Assembly (NCBI GenBank): GCA_023480765.1
Contig: JAMCWZ010000110.1
Coordinates: 1-16,210 of the forward strand
DNA from: Nitrospirota bacterium
GTDB taxonomy: Bacteria > Nitrospirota_A > Leptospirillia > Leptospirillales > Leptospirillaceae
Direction of reading: 5' to 3'
Length of the DNA stretch: 16,210 nt
Under the pieces are notes generated by a model. It ran no database searches, was not told the origin of the DNA, and saw only the letters and a list, made by a program, of their open reading frames with translations. Made by a program: the position numbers and the translations under genes. Position 1 is the stretch's first letter. Each line of letters opens with the position of its first letter. This document shows positions 1 through 6,076 of the stretch, in pieces.

Positions 1-24
1 TCCCTACACGACGCTCGCCCGATC
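1..24. other. Sequencing-adapter remnant at the left edge
   Basis: Bases 1-16 are identical to an internal stretch of the Illumina P5/TruSeq universal adapter (TCCCTACACGACGCTC). Bases 17-24 match its continuation (TTCCGATC) at six of eight positions, giving 22 of 24 overall, with mismatches only at 17 and 18. The reverse complement reads as adapter running out of an insert. This is a technical artefact, so the window probably begins at a contig end and the outermost bases are not genomic. Confidence 0.9.
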
Positions 25-503
25 ACCGGGCGGGACAACTCGTGGGAAGCCTTGCGGGCCATGTTGTCCATAAGCATTTTCGAAAAACCGTATACATTGA
101 GGGGATGCGGGGACTGTTCTTCATTTTGAGGACTGGCGTTGTTCCCGTAGACAGCTGCGGAAGAGGCATAAACCACCCGGCAGGAGTATCGTGTGGCGTA
201 AGAGAGTACGTTGCGGAATCCGTCCACGTTTCTCGTGATCATCTGTCGCTGATCGGACACGGTGGTATCCGTGATCGATGCTTCATGGATGATCGCATCA
301 AACTGCGGGCGCTTTTGGAAGATGTCGACGAGATCCATGCGCGAGATGTCACCGCAATGAAAGTCTCCCCGAAAAGAAACGAGATTCTTGAAGGTTCCGG
401 ATGACATATCGTCAATAACCGTCACGTCATGCCGGTCCTTTTCCAGCCGCAAGACAATGTTCGAGCCGACAAAACCAGCTCCTCCGGTGACAAGATAACG
501 CAT
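1..503 (-). CDS. hldD: ADP-L-glycero-D-manno-heptose 6-epimerase-like SDR epimerase, truncated at the left edge
   Basis: This is the N-terminal part of an extended short-chain dehydrogenase/reductase, about 159 genuine residues from ATG at 503-501 and open to the left edge. Visible features are the NAD(P)-binding GGAGFVGSN motif (residues 7-15), a VIDD strand end, IIHEAS near residue 71, the YASSAAVYG block with the catalytic Ser, and the YGFSK catalytic Tyr-Lys. The HEA...TT and PLNVYG(F/Y)SK blocks resemble HldD (RfaD), which epimerises ADP-heptose for the LPS inner core, more than GalE, though a UDP-sugar epimerase remains possible. A GGAAGGGG-type ribosome site precedes the start. The last residues before the edge (RASCR) come from adapter sequence, where the family would have a LRYFNVYGP-like block. 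It is divergent from the first transporter gene. Confidence 0.8.
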   Translation of the reverse strand, partial: MRYLVTGGAGFVGSNIVLRLEKDRHDVTVIDDMSSGTFKNLVSFRGDFHCGDISRMDLVDIFQKRPQFDAIIHEASITDTTVSDQRQMITRNVDGFRNVLSYATRYSCRVVYASSAAVYGNNASPQNEEQSPHPLNVYGFSKMLMDNMARKASHELSRPVIGRASCR

Positions 504-707
504 GATCGAACCCCTTCCGTCTGCAAGTGATGAATACGAATGAGCTGGTAGTTTAAACAAAGATTCCAAAAATCAAAACAGTCCCCCATCTTCATGTTAG
601 GATGGAGAGCGTCCGGCGCTTTCGGTTTTTTCGATTCAGCTCACCCGGACGACATCACGAAAAATTTTTTTCTTTTCTCAGCAACCCATCAAGGAGATTG
701 GCACCCT
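504..707. promoter_or_regulatory. Divergent intergenic region between hldD-like gene and first MFS gene
   Basis: This 204-base gap should hold promoters for both directions. On the minus strand, TTGTTT (560-555) and TATTCA (536-531) are 18 bases apart and end about 27 bases before the hldD-like ATG; each box matches consensus at only three positions. On the plus strand, TG at 595-596 followed by TAGGAT at 598-603 resembles an extended -10, with no good -35 box. At 606-622 a six-pair stem (one G-U pair) with loop TCCGG is followed by six T at 626-631, a weak terminator- or attenuator-like element. No box is convincing on its own. Confidence 0.3.
691..697 (+). promoter_or_regulatory. Shine-Dalgarno sequence that sets the first MFS start
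   Basis: AAGGAGA at 691-697 lies 10 bases before TTG 708-710, which is in frame with the transporter. The upstream in-frame ATG at 594 has no ribosome site and would add 38 residues with no resemblance to the transporter family. This points to TTG 708 as the real start. Confidence 0.65.
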
Positions 708-1994
708 TTGTCGAATGGTCCGGGGACCGGCCCTTATCCCTACCGGTTGAAGTGGGAAAAGATCCTCCGCAACAACCGGTTCCGAATGCTTTTAACGGCC
801 TACACCCTTTCCCAGTTCAGCGAAGGAATGACGCAAACGTCCCTGACATGGATTGCCTTTCGCTCCGCCGACAATCATATCGGCCTGGTCGCGACAATCG
901 GCCTGATCCAGACCATTATTCCATTTTTCGTCATCCTTCCGGCGGGGTATCTCGCGGACCGATTTCCCGCTCCCCCTTTGCTTGCGGGTGTCAACCTGTT
1001 CAAAGGAGCTACATATGCCTTGATTCCCCTGATCTCTCTCCTGGAACCCATATCCCCGAATTCCATTCTTTCGATCGTGATCCTGACGGCGGTCCTGTCT
1101 TCCTTTTTTATTCCGGCCTTCGGCGCGATGATCCCCTCTCTGGTTCCAGCAGACGGGATCAAGAAAGCCAACGGATGGATCTTGATCTTCGGTCAAGGAG
1201 GCTATTTGCTTGGCCCCCTGACAGCCGGAATTCTCCTCTTTCACATGAACGCCCCCTGGCTTATCCTGATTTCCGGATCCGGATTTGTCCTGTCGGCCGT
1301 TCTGATGGTTCTGGTTCCCACTCTTCCGGACGGACGGCTCACCGGTCAAACCTCTAAAAGCCCGACAAGAACACATTGGTCCGCTCTCCAAAAGGATATC
1401 ATGCAGATCCTCCACCTTTTCCGAGAGCGCCCCAGGCTGGTATTGGCCGTCGTAGCCCTTGGCGTTTACGGGTTGGTCAACGCACCACTCCCCGTCCTCT
1501 TTCCCCTCATGGCCACGGAAATTTTCCGGATGGACAAGGGTTTTTACACGATTCTGGCAGGAAGTTATTTCTCCGGAGCCTTTCTGGCCGGGCTGACCAT
1601 CATCCGATTTTCCGGCTTGCCTCCATTGAAACTGATTTCGGGAGGATTGGCTATCGCCGGACTGTCCCTGATCCTGGTCTCCCTGACGTCCTCTCCGTTC
1701 GCAGGCCCACTGGCATTCATTCTGGCTGGAGCCGGTCTTGCCATCATCCAGCCCCTCCTCAATGAATGGCTCCAAAAAGAAATTCCCCGACGCCTTCTGG
1801 GACTTGCCTTTTCTCTGACATGGCTCATATTTCTCCTGGCGAGCCTTGCGGGAATCCGGGGGGCATCCCTGCTCGCCGGCAGAGCCACCCTCCACCCCTT
1901 GATAGCCGGGGCGGGAGCGGGTCTCCTCGTCATCAGTGGAGTGTTACTCCTCTCTACACATTTTCTTGGCAGTGTATCCAAAAGAAACAACTGA
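708..1994 (+). CDS. MFS transporter, first of a tandem pair
   Basis: This is a major facilitator superfamily permease of 428 residues if it starts at TTG 708; the longer reading from ATG 594 (466 residues) lacks a ribosome site. It is almost entirely hydrophobic, with about twelve predicted inner-membrane segments. The loop between TM2 and TM3 carries a motif A-like GYLADR. It aligns with the next gene in the N-terminal half (ISQ/LSQ near TM1 and VATIG(L/I)LQT in TM2), so the two are paralogues. The general type resembles multidrug or metabolite exporters, such as EntS-like members, and the substrate cannot be told from sequence. It ends in a hydrophilic tail (VSKRNN). It is the first gene of the plus-strand run towards otsA-otsB, which suggests transport of a sugar-linked product, but this is inference. 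Confidence 0.85.
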   Translation: MSNGPGTGPYPYRLKWEKILRNNRFRMLLTAYTLSQFSEGMTQTSLTWIAFRSADNHIGLVATIGLIQTIIPFFVILPAGYLADRFPAPPLLAGVNLFKGATYALIPLISLLEPISPNSILSIVILTAVLSSFFIPAFGAMIPSLVPADGIKKANGWILIFGQGGYLLGPLTAGILLFHMNAPWLILISGSGFVLSAVLMVLVPTLPDGRLTGQTSKSPTRTHWSALQKDIMQILHLFRERPRLVLAVVALGVYGLVNAPLPVLFPLMATEIFRMDKGFYTILAGSYFSGAFLAGLTIIRFSGLPPLKLISGGLAIAGLSLILVSLTSSPFAGPLAFILAGAGLAIIQPLLNEWLQKEIPRRLLGLAFSLTWLIFLLASLAGIRGASLLAGRATLHPLIAGAGAGLLVISGVLLLSTHFLGSVSKRNN

Positions 1995-2003
1995 TACACT
2001 GCC
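1968..2003 (+). other. Perfect 11-bp inverted repeat across the stop codon of the first MFS gene
   Basis: GGCAGTGTATC at 1968-1978 is the exact reverse complement of GATACACTGCC at 1993-2003, with a 14-base loop. The right arm includes part of the TGA stop at 1992-1994. No T-run follows on either strand, so it is not a standard intrinsic terminator. It could be an mRNA-stabilising hairpin or a protein-binding site. Confidence 0.7.
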
Positions 2004-2095
2004 CCTCCTCGTCACCCAAACCAATTCATCCTTAAGTTATTTAATTTCATAAATTTTCAAGAATCATTCCCCCCAGCATGAAACTTGCTCGAGAA

Positions 2096-2124
2096 TTGAC
2101 GGGAACAGACAAACCCGGAACAAT
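2096..2124 (+). promoter_or_regulatory. Possible sigma70-type promoter before the second MFS gene
   Basis: TTGACG at 2096-2101 (five of six to consensus) is 17 bases from AACAAT at 2119-2124 (four of six). Transcription would begin near 2131, leaving a leader of only about 14 bases before GTG 2145, which overlaps the AAGGGGA ribosome site at 2131-2137. That short leader makes the call doubtful. If real, the second MFS gene and the otsA-otsB genes have their own promoter. Confidence 0.3.
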
Positions 2125-2144
2125 TCTTTAAAGGGGAACACCTC

Positions 2145-3431
2145 GTGAATGAATCGCTCGCGCTGATCAGAGAAAAGAACTTCGGACTGCTTCTCGGCGG
2201 CCAACTGATCTCCCAGATCGGGGAAAATCTGAATCGGGTCGCCCTCCTCTGGTTTGTCTACAAGTTGACGAACAGTCCTGGCGCCGTGGCCACCATCGGC
2301 ATCCTCCAGACGCTTCCACCTCTCCTTTTCGGGTGGTTGACAGGAGTTGCCCTGGATCGTTCCTCCAAAAAAGCTGTCATGCTCGGCCTGGACACGACGC
2401 GTGGACTCATCGTCCTCCTGATTCCGATTCTGTACTACTTTCACTGGCTTTCCCTCCCCGTCCTTGATGTTCTTGTTTTTCTCATCGCTGTCACGTCCGG
2501 CATTTTTGGTCCGGCTCTCTATGCAAGCATTCCGGAAATCGTCCCCCCCAGCAAGACGATTGCCGGCAATGCCATGATGCAGACGGTCGGACAGTTCGGA
2601 ATGCTCCTGGGACCAATCCTGGGCGGCGTCCTGGTCTCATTCCTGAACCCGACGATGGTGATGGCCATCAATGGGGTCACTTTTCTCATCTCCGCCATTT
2701 TCCTGATCTTTATCCATATCCGATGGGTTCCTCCCACGACTCCCCTGTCACCAGGTCTTTTTCTCCGGGAAACAGCAAAGGGGTACAAGGTTGTATTCGG
2801 AAAGGAACACAATTTCCTTCCTCTTTTCCTTGTGATGACCTTTTACGGTCTTATCACCGGTCCTTTGAACATTCTTCTTCCGATATATGCAAAAGACAGC
2901 CTTCACGAAGGTTCCGGGGCATTCGGCCTTCTGATCTCCGCACTGGGTGTAGGAATGCTTCTTTCTTCCCTTCTTCTTTCCATCTTTTCCCCTCGCTCCA
3001 TGGGGGTCTGTATCCGTAACGCCTTCATGCTTGCCGGCCTCCTGCTCGGAGGTCTTTCCGTCACCCATTCGCTTCCTGTGGCAGTCGTTCTTCTCGCCGC
3101 TGCCGGCATGGGTTTATCCGTGACAAACCCCTTGATTCACACGATCGTCCAGAAAAAAACGTCTCCGGAGCTTTTGGGAAGGACATTTTCCACCATCAGC
3201 ATCGGTTTTCTTGGGGGACTCATTATCGGAATGGCCTGTCTTCCGTTCCTTTTGCATTCGCTCGGAGCTTCCCGCACCGTTCTGGTCATGGGAGTCGTCC
3301 TCTTTGCGGGAGCCATTGTGGTATCGGCACCCTTGATGCGCTCCGAAAGACAGTTGCCTGCCGATAACGCGGACAACCGCAATCTGATCGGCCTTCAACA
3401 GCTTTCACCGGTTGAAGTACGGGAGGATTAA
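2145..3431 (+). CDS. MFS transporter, second of a tandem pair
   Basis: This is a 428-residue major facilitator permease starting at GTG 2145, with AAGGGGA eight bases upstream. It has about twelve hydrophobic segments with a TM2-TM3 loop carrying ALDRSSKK, a reduced motif A, and a hydrophilic C-terminal tail of about 30 residues. It is paralogous to the gene just upstream. The two differ enough to suggest an old duplication, and the upstream copy has a longer N-terminus and a shorter tail. Its stop is only two bases before the GT4 start, and the GT4 ribosome site (GGGAGG) lies within the end of this gene, so the two are probably translationally coupled. The substrate is unknown; a hydrophilic or glycosylated product made by the downstream genes is one possibility. 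Confidence 0.87.
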   Translation: MNESLALIREKNFGLLLGGQLISQIGENLNRVALLWFVYKLTNSPGAVATIGILQTLPPLLFGWLTGVALDRSSKKAVMLGLDTTRGLIVLLIPILYYFHWLSLPVLDVLVFLIAVTSGIFGPALYASIPEIVPPSKTIAGNAMMQTVGQFGMLLGPILGGVLVSFLNPTMVMAINGVTFLISAIFLIFIHIRWVPPTTPLSPGLFLRETAKGYKVVFGKEHNFLPLFLVMTFYGLITGPLNILLPIYAKDSLHEGSGAFGLLISALGVGMLLSSLLLSIFSPRSMGVCIRNAFMLAGLLLGGLSVTHSLPVAVVLLAAAGMGLSVTNPLIHTIVQKKTSPELLGRTFSTISIGFLGGLIIGMACLPFLLHSLGASRTVLVMGVVLFAGAIVVSAPLMRSERQLPADNADNRNLIGLQQLSPVEVRED

Positions 3432-3433
3432 TC

Positions 3434-4519
3434 ATGAAAATTGCCATCATCTCGACCCCGTTTGTTTCTGTTCCACCGAAAAAATATGGCGGCACAGAAC
3501 TTTTCCTGTACCACTTATCGGAAAAGCTGATTGACAGGGGGCACTCTGTCACCCTTTTCGCGACCGGGGACTCAAAAACGAGGGCCGAACTGGAATTTCT
3601 CTACACGGAAGGGCGATGGCCGATCAACCCGATGGACGAGTTGACCCATCTCTCTTTCGCCTTCAAAAGAATTCGGGAACACGGAGACATCGACATCATT
3701 CACCTGAATTCTCCCTATGCCCTTCCCTTCGCCGACATGATCGACGTTCCGGCAGTTGTCACCCTCCACCACACAAAAACACCGGATTTTTCGCTGACGT
3801 ATCAGCAGTACCCCAAGTATCACTACGCTTCCATCAGTTACTCCCAAAAAAGCCAGGAAGCGGATCTTCCAAACTTTACGGTCATTCATCACGGTCTGGA
3901 CCCCAACTGCTATCCTCCTTCCTATCATCCCGAAAACCATGTCGCATTCCTCGGACGCCTCGCTCCGGAAAAAGGACCCGATTCCGCGATCCGTGTTGCC
4001 GAAATGGCGGGAGTGCCCATCCAGATGGCCGGTGCCGTCCATTGGCTGGACACCTCGTTCTATACTCGCCAGTTACGGCCTTTACTCTCCCTTCCACATG
4101 TCAACTGGATCGGCGAAGCAGACCATATCCGGAAGGTTTCTCTCTTGCAGGGAGCGAAAGCACTTTTATTCCCGATACGCTGGTCTGAGCCTTTCGGACT
4201 CGTCATGATCGAAGCCATGCTGTGTGGAACTCCGGTCATCGCGTTTCGACGGGGCTCCGTTCCGGAGATTGTCGAGGAAAACGTGACAGGGTTTCTCGTC
4301 GATACGGAAGAAGAAATGGCGGAAGTGATTCGCACACGACTGGACACCTTTGATCGCGAAGCATGCAGAAATGCAGCTGTCCGGCGTTTCTCAACTTCCA
4401 CAATGGTTGATCAATATGAACTGTTATACCAGGACGTTTTACGAAAATGGCGGGAAGAAAAATCCCTCTCCTCGAACGAACCGTTTTTGGATGAACCTTC
4501 ACTGGCTGGTTCGGCCTGA
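3434..4519 (+). CDS. GT4-family glycosyltransferase (GT-B fold)
   Basis: This 361-residue retaining glycosyltransferase resembles the GT4 family. The N-terminal Rossmann domain starts with MKIAIIS and a PPKKYGGTE nucleotide-sugar and acceptor loop (residues 14-22), followed by RGHSVTLFATGDS. The C-terminal domain has GRLAPEKG (174-181) with the basic Arg and Lys that bind the donor phosphates. It also has the family EX7E signature from E252 (SEPFGLVMIE) to E260 and GTPVIAFRRGSVPEIV. No signal peptide or membrane segment is seen, so it is cytoplasmic. The PPxxYGGTE subtype is common and usually of unknown acceptor. Its position between the MFS pair and otsA suggests it glycosylates a sugar or small solute, but an envelope glycan role is equally open. 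The start is ATG 3434 with GGGAGG at 3421-3426. Confidence 0.88.
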   Translation: MKIAIISTPFVSVPPKKYGGTELFLYHLSEKLIDRGHSVTLFATGDSKTRAELEFLYTEGRWPINPMDELTHLSFAFKRIREHGDIDIIHLNSPYALPFADMIDVPAVVTLHHTKTPDFSLTYQQYPKYHYASISYSQKSQEADLPNFTVIHHGLDPNCYPPSYHPENHVAFLGRLAPEKGPDSAIRVAEMAGVPIQMAGAVHWLDTSFYTRQLRPLLSLPHVNWIGEADHIRKVSLLQGAKALLFPIRWSEPFGLVMIEAMLCGTPVIAFRRGSVPEIVEENVTGFLVDTEEEMAEVIRTRLDTFDREACRNAAVRRFSTSTMVDQYELLYQDVLRKWREEKSLSSNEPFLDEPSLAGSA

Positions 4520-4537
4520 ACCTCATCTTCAGGTTTA
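4517..4537 (+). other. Small hairpin at the end of the GT4 gene
   Basis: TGAACCT at 4517-4523, which begins with the stop codon, pairs with AGGTTTA at 4531-4537 around a seven-base loop; the stem has seven pairs, one of them G-U. No T-run follows. Like the larger repeat after the first MFS gene, it covers a stop codon. It may affect mRNA stability or coupling to otsA, or may be chance. Confidence 0.3.
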
Positions 4538-4562
4538 AGACAAGACAGAAAGGACCGTTTAC

Positions 4563-6062
4563 GTGAATCAAGCGACGAAGTCTCAAGGACATGTCCGGAT
4601 GTCTTCCGGACAAAGAACAGCTATCCGGACCATCGAAAGCATCCAGTCCATCAGCCGAAACCTTTTGGGCAATGCACCTGTCTGTATCGTGACGAACCGG
4701 GAACCTATCGTCTATACCGAAAATCAGGATTTCAAAAGACCGGCCGGTGGTGTCAGCCAAGTTCTGCACGCCCTTCTCGAACGATTGGGAGGAGTCTGGA
4801 TCGCGTCACGAGACTCGGCCGGCCCGGCTACCCTGATGGTTCCTTCCGGGAAAGGCCCGGGATACCTTCTCGAAAGAGTCAATATCCCGGACTCGTTAAA
4901 AAAACCTTTCTATGACGGGTATTCGAACGGTACGCTCTGGCCTCTCTTCCACGGAAACAGAGATCAGTTTTTTCACGATCCGGGAGATTTCATTCAGTAT
5001 GACCGAGTGAACCAGATTTTTGCCAAAAAAGTCATGGACTCCTTTCGTAAAGAGCGCCCCGGAATCGTCTGGATCCACGACTATCAGCTGACTCGGGTTG
5101 CACACTGGATCCGACGGGAATCCACCGAGAATCTTCCTCCACTCGCCTTTTTCTGCCATATTCCCTGGCCCAACCCTGCAGACTTCATGCTCCTTCCGGA
5201 ATGGCAATCCGTCCTTGAAGGTATCCTTTCCCATGACATCGTCGGGTTTCAGACACCTTTGCATCTCGACCTTTTCTTCAAAACAGTTCTGACTCTTCTT
5301 CCGGAAGCGGAAGTTCTCCGGGAGAATGTCGTCCAGTGGAACGGACGGCAGATCAAGGTCGTAGTGATGCCTGTCGGAATCGATCCGCAGCATTTCAGGC
5401 GGATGGCCGGTCAAACGGAGAACATTGTGGCGGCCAAGAAATTTCTCGAAAATGCGGGTGTTCCGACGGAAATTCCTTATGTCATTTCTGTCGACCGGAT
5501 GGACTATACCAAAGGCCTTTTTGAACGGCTCAATATTCTGGATCGTTTTTTTACCATCTATCCTCAATGGAAAGAAAAGATCTCCTTTGTCCAGATTGCT
5601 GTTCCCACGCGATCAGGACAAAGGACGTACAAAAAGTATCAGGAAGTCCTGCGAGAACGTATCAAAGCCTTCAATCAAAAATGGACAACGAAAGATTGGC
5701 TCCCGCTTCATTCCATTGAGACAACACTTCCCCAGACACATCTTTCGGCACTTTACAAGATGGCTTCCGGCGCACTGATCACCTCCACAAATGATGGAAT
5801 GAACCTGGTTGCGCAGGAATTCCTTTCATGCCAGGGCAACGGGGACGGGGTTCTTTTCCTGAGCTGCCATACCGGTTCCGCATTTGCCCTGCAGGATGCC
5901 CTTCAGATCGATCCCTACCATCCCGTGTATTCTGCAAGACAGCTGAATACCGGCTTGTCGGAGTCCTTTGGGAAGAAAGTTCAGCGCAACAAGGTTCTCA
6001 ATCGTCAAATCGAACAGATGAACCTGTATGGATGGGTCTTCCGGCTATTTGAAAACCTTTAG
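4563..6062 (+). CDS. otsA: Trehalose-6-phosphate synthase (GT20)
   Basis: OtsA makes trehalose 6-phosphate from UDP-glucose and glucose 6-phosphate in the cytoplasm. Length is 499 residues from GTG 4563 (AGGA eight bases upstream). Conserved sites can be placed against E. coli OtsA: R46 in VTNRE, GG at 62-63, W79, Y117 and W126 (FYDGYSNGTLW), D173 (IHDYQ), H199 (CHIPWP), R312 and K317 (DRMDYTKG), R350 (PTR), and the donor-binding DGMNLVAQE at 411-419. The four residues that hold the glucose-6-phosphate phosphate in E. coli (R9, Y76, W85, R300) are all matched, which favours trehalose over other GT20 products. Oddities are an extra N-terminus of about 37 residues and an atypical segment after residue 433 (SCHTGSA where SEFAGA is usual). 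ATG 4599 is an alternative start. The adjacent phosphatase supports the call. Confidence 0.9.
   Translation: MNQATKSQGHVRMSSGQRTAIRTIESIQSISRNLLGNAPVCIVTNREPIVYTENQDFKRPAGGVSQVLHALLERLGGVWIASRDSAGPATLMVPSGKGPGYLLERVNIPDSLKKPFYDGYSNGTLWPLFHGNRDQFFHDPGDFIQYDRVNQIFAKKVMDSFRKERPGIVWIHDYQLTRVAHWIRRESTENLPPLAFFCHIPWPNPADFMLLPEWQSVLEGILSHDIVGFQTPLHLDLFFKTVLTLLPEAEVLRENVVQWNGRQIKVVVMPVGIDPQHFRRMAGQTENIVAAKKFLENAGVPTEIPYVISVDRMDYTKGLFERLNILDRFFTIYPQWKEKISFVQIAVPTRSGQRTYKKYQEVLRERIKAFNQKWTTKDWLPLHSIETTLPQTHLSALYKMASGALITSTNDGMNLVAQEFLSCQGNGDGVLFLSCHTGSAFALQDALQIDPYHPVYSARQLNTGLSESFGKKVQRNKVLNRQIEQMNLYGWVFRLFENL
4587..4611 (+). promoter_or_regulatory. GC-rich hairpin and palindrome at the 5' end of otsA
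   Basis: GTCCGGA at 4593-4599 pairs perfectly with TCCGGAC at 4605-4611 around the loop TGTCT. It overlaps a ten-base palindrome, GGACATGTCC, at 4587-4596. The stem covers the first base of ATG 4599, the alternative internal start, so if that start is used the structure could limit initiation. No regulator is identified. Confidence 0.4.
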
Positions 6063-6064
6063 GC

Positions 6065-6070
6065 AGGAGA
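6065..6070 (+). promoter_or_regulatory. Shine-Dalgarno sequence in front of an AUC start for otsB
   Basis: AGGAGA lies just after the otsA stop (6060-6062) and six bases before ATC 6077-6079. There is no other codon at that spacing that is a usual start. This placement is the main reason to assign translation of otsB to the AUC codon. Confidence 0.6.
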
Positions 6071-6076
6071 TCTGCA

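Noticed and set aside
42..404. Plus-strand open frame of 120 codons at the left edge
   Set aside because: It is opposite the hldD-like gene, whose minus-strand frame carries clear epimerase motifs; the plus frame has no family features.
606..631. Intrinsic terminator in front of the first MFS gene
   Set aside because: The stem has only six pairs including a G-U, and the T-run starts after a three-base gap; too weak to list as a terminator.
602..1357. Plus-strand open frame of 251 codons overlapping the first MFS gene
   Set aside because: It is in a different frame from the transporter and its Pro-, Arg- and Ser-rich product has no recognisable fold.
792..1895. Long minus-strand open frame (367 codons) opposite the first MFS gene
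   Set aside because: Its translation is rich in Gly, Gln, Asp and Lys, with no domain pattern, and mirrors the hydrophobic coding strand; it is an antisense shadow.
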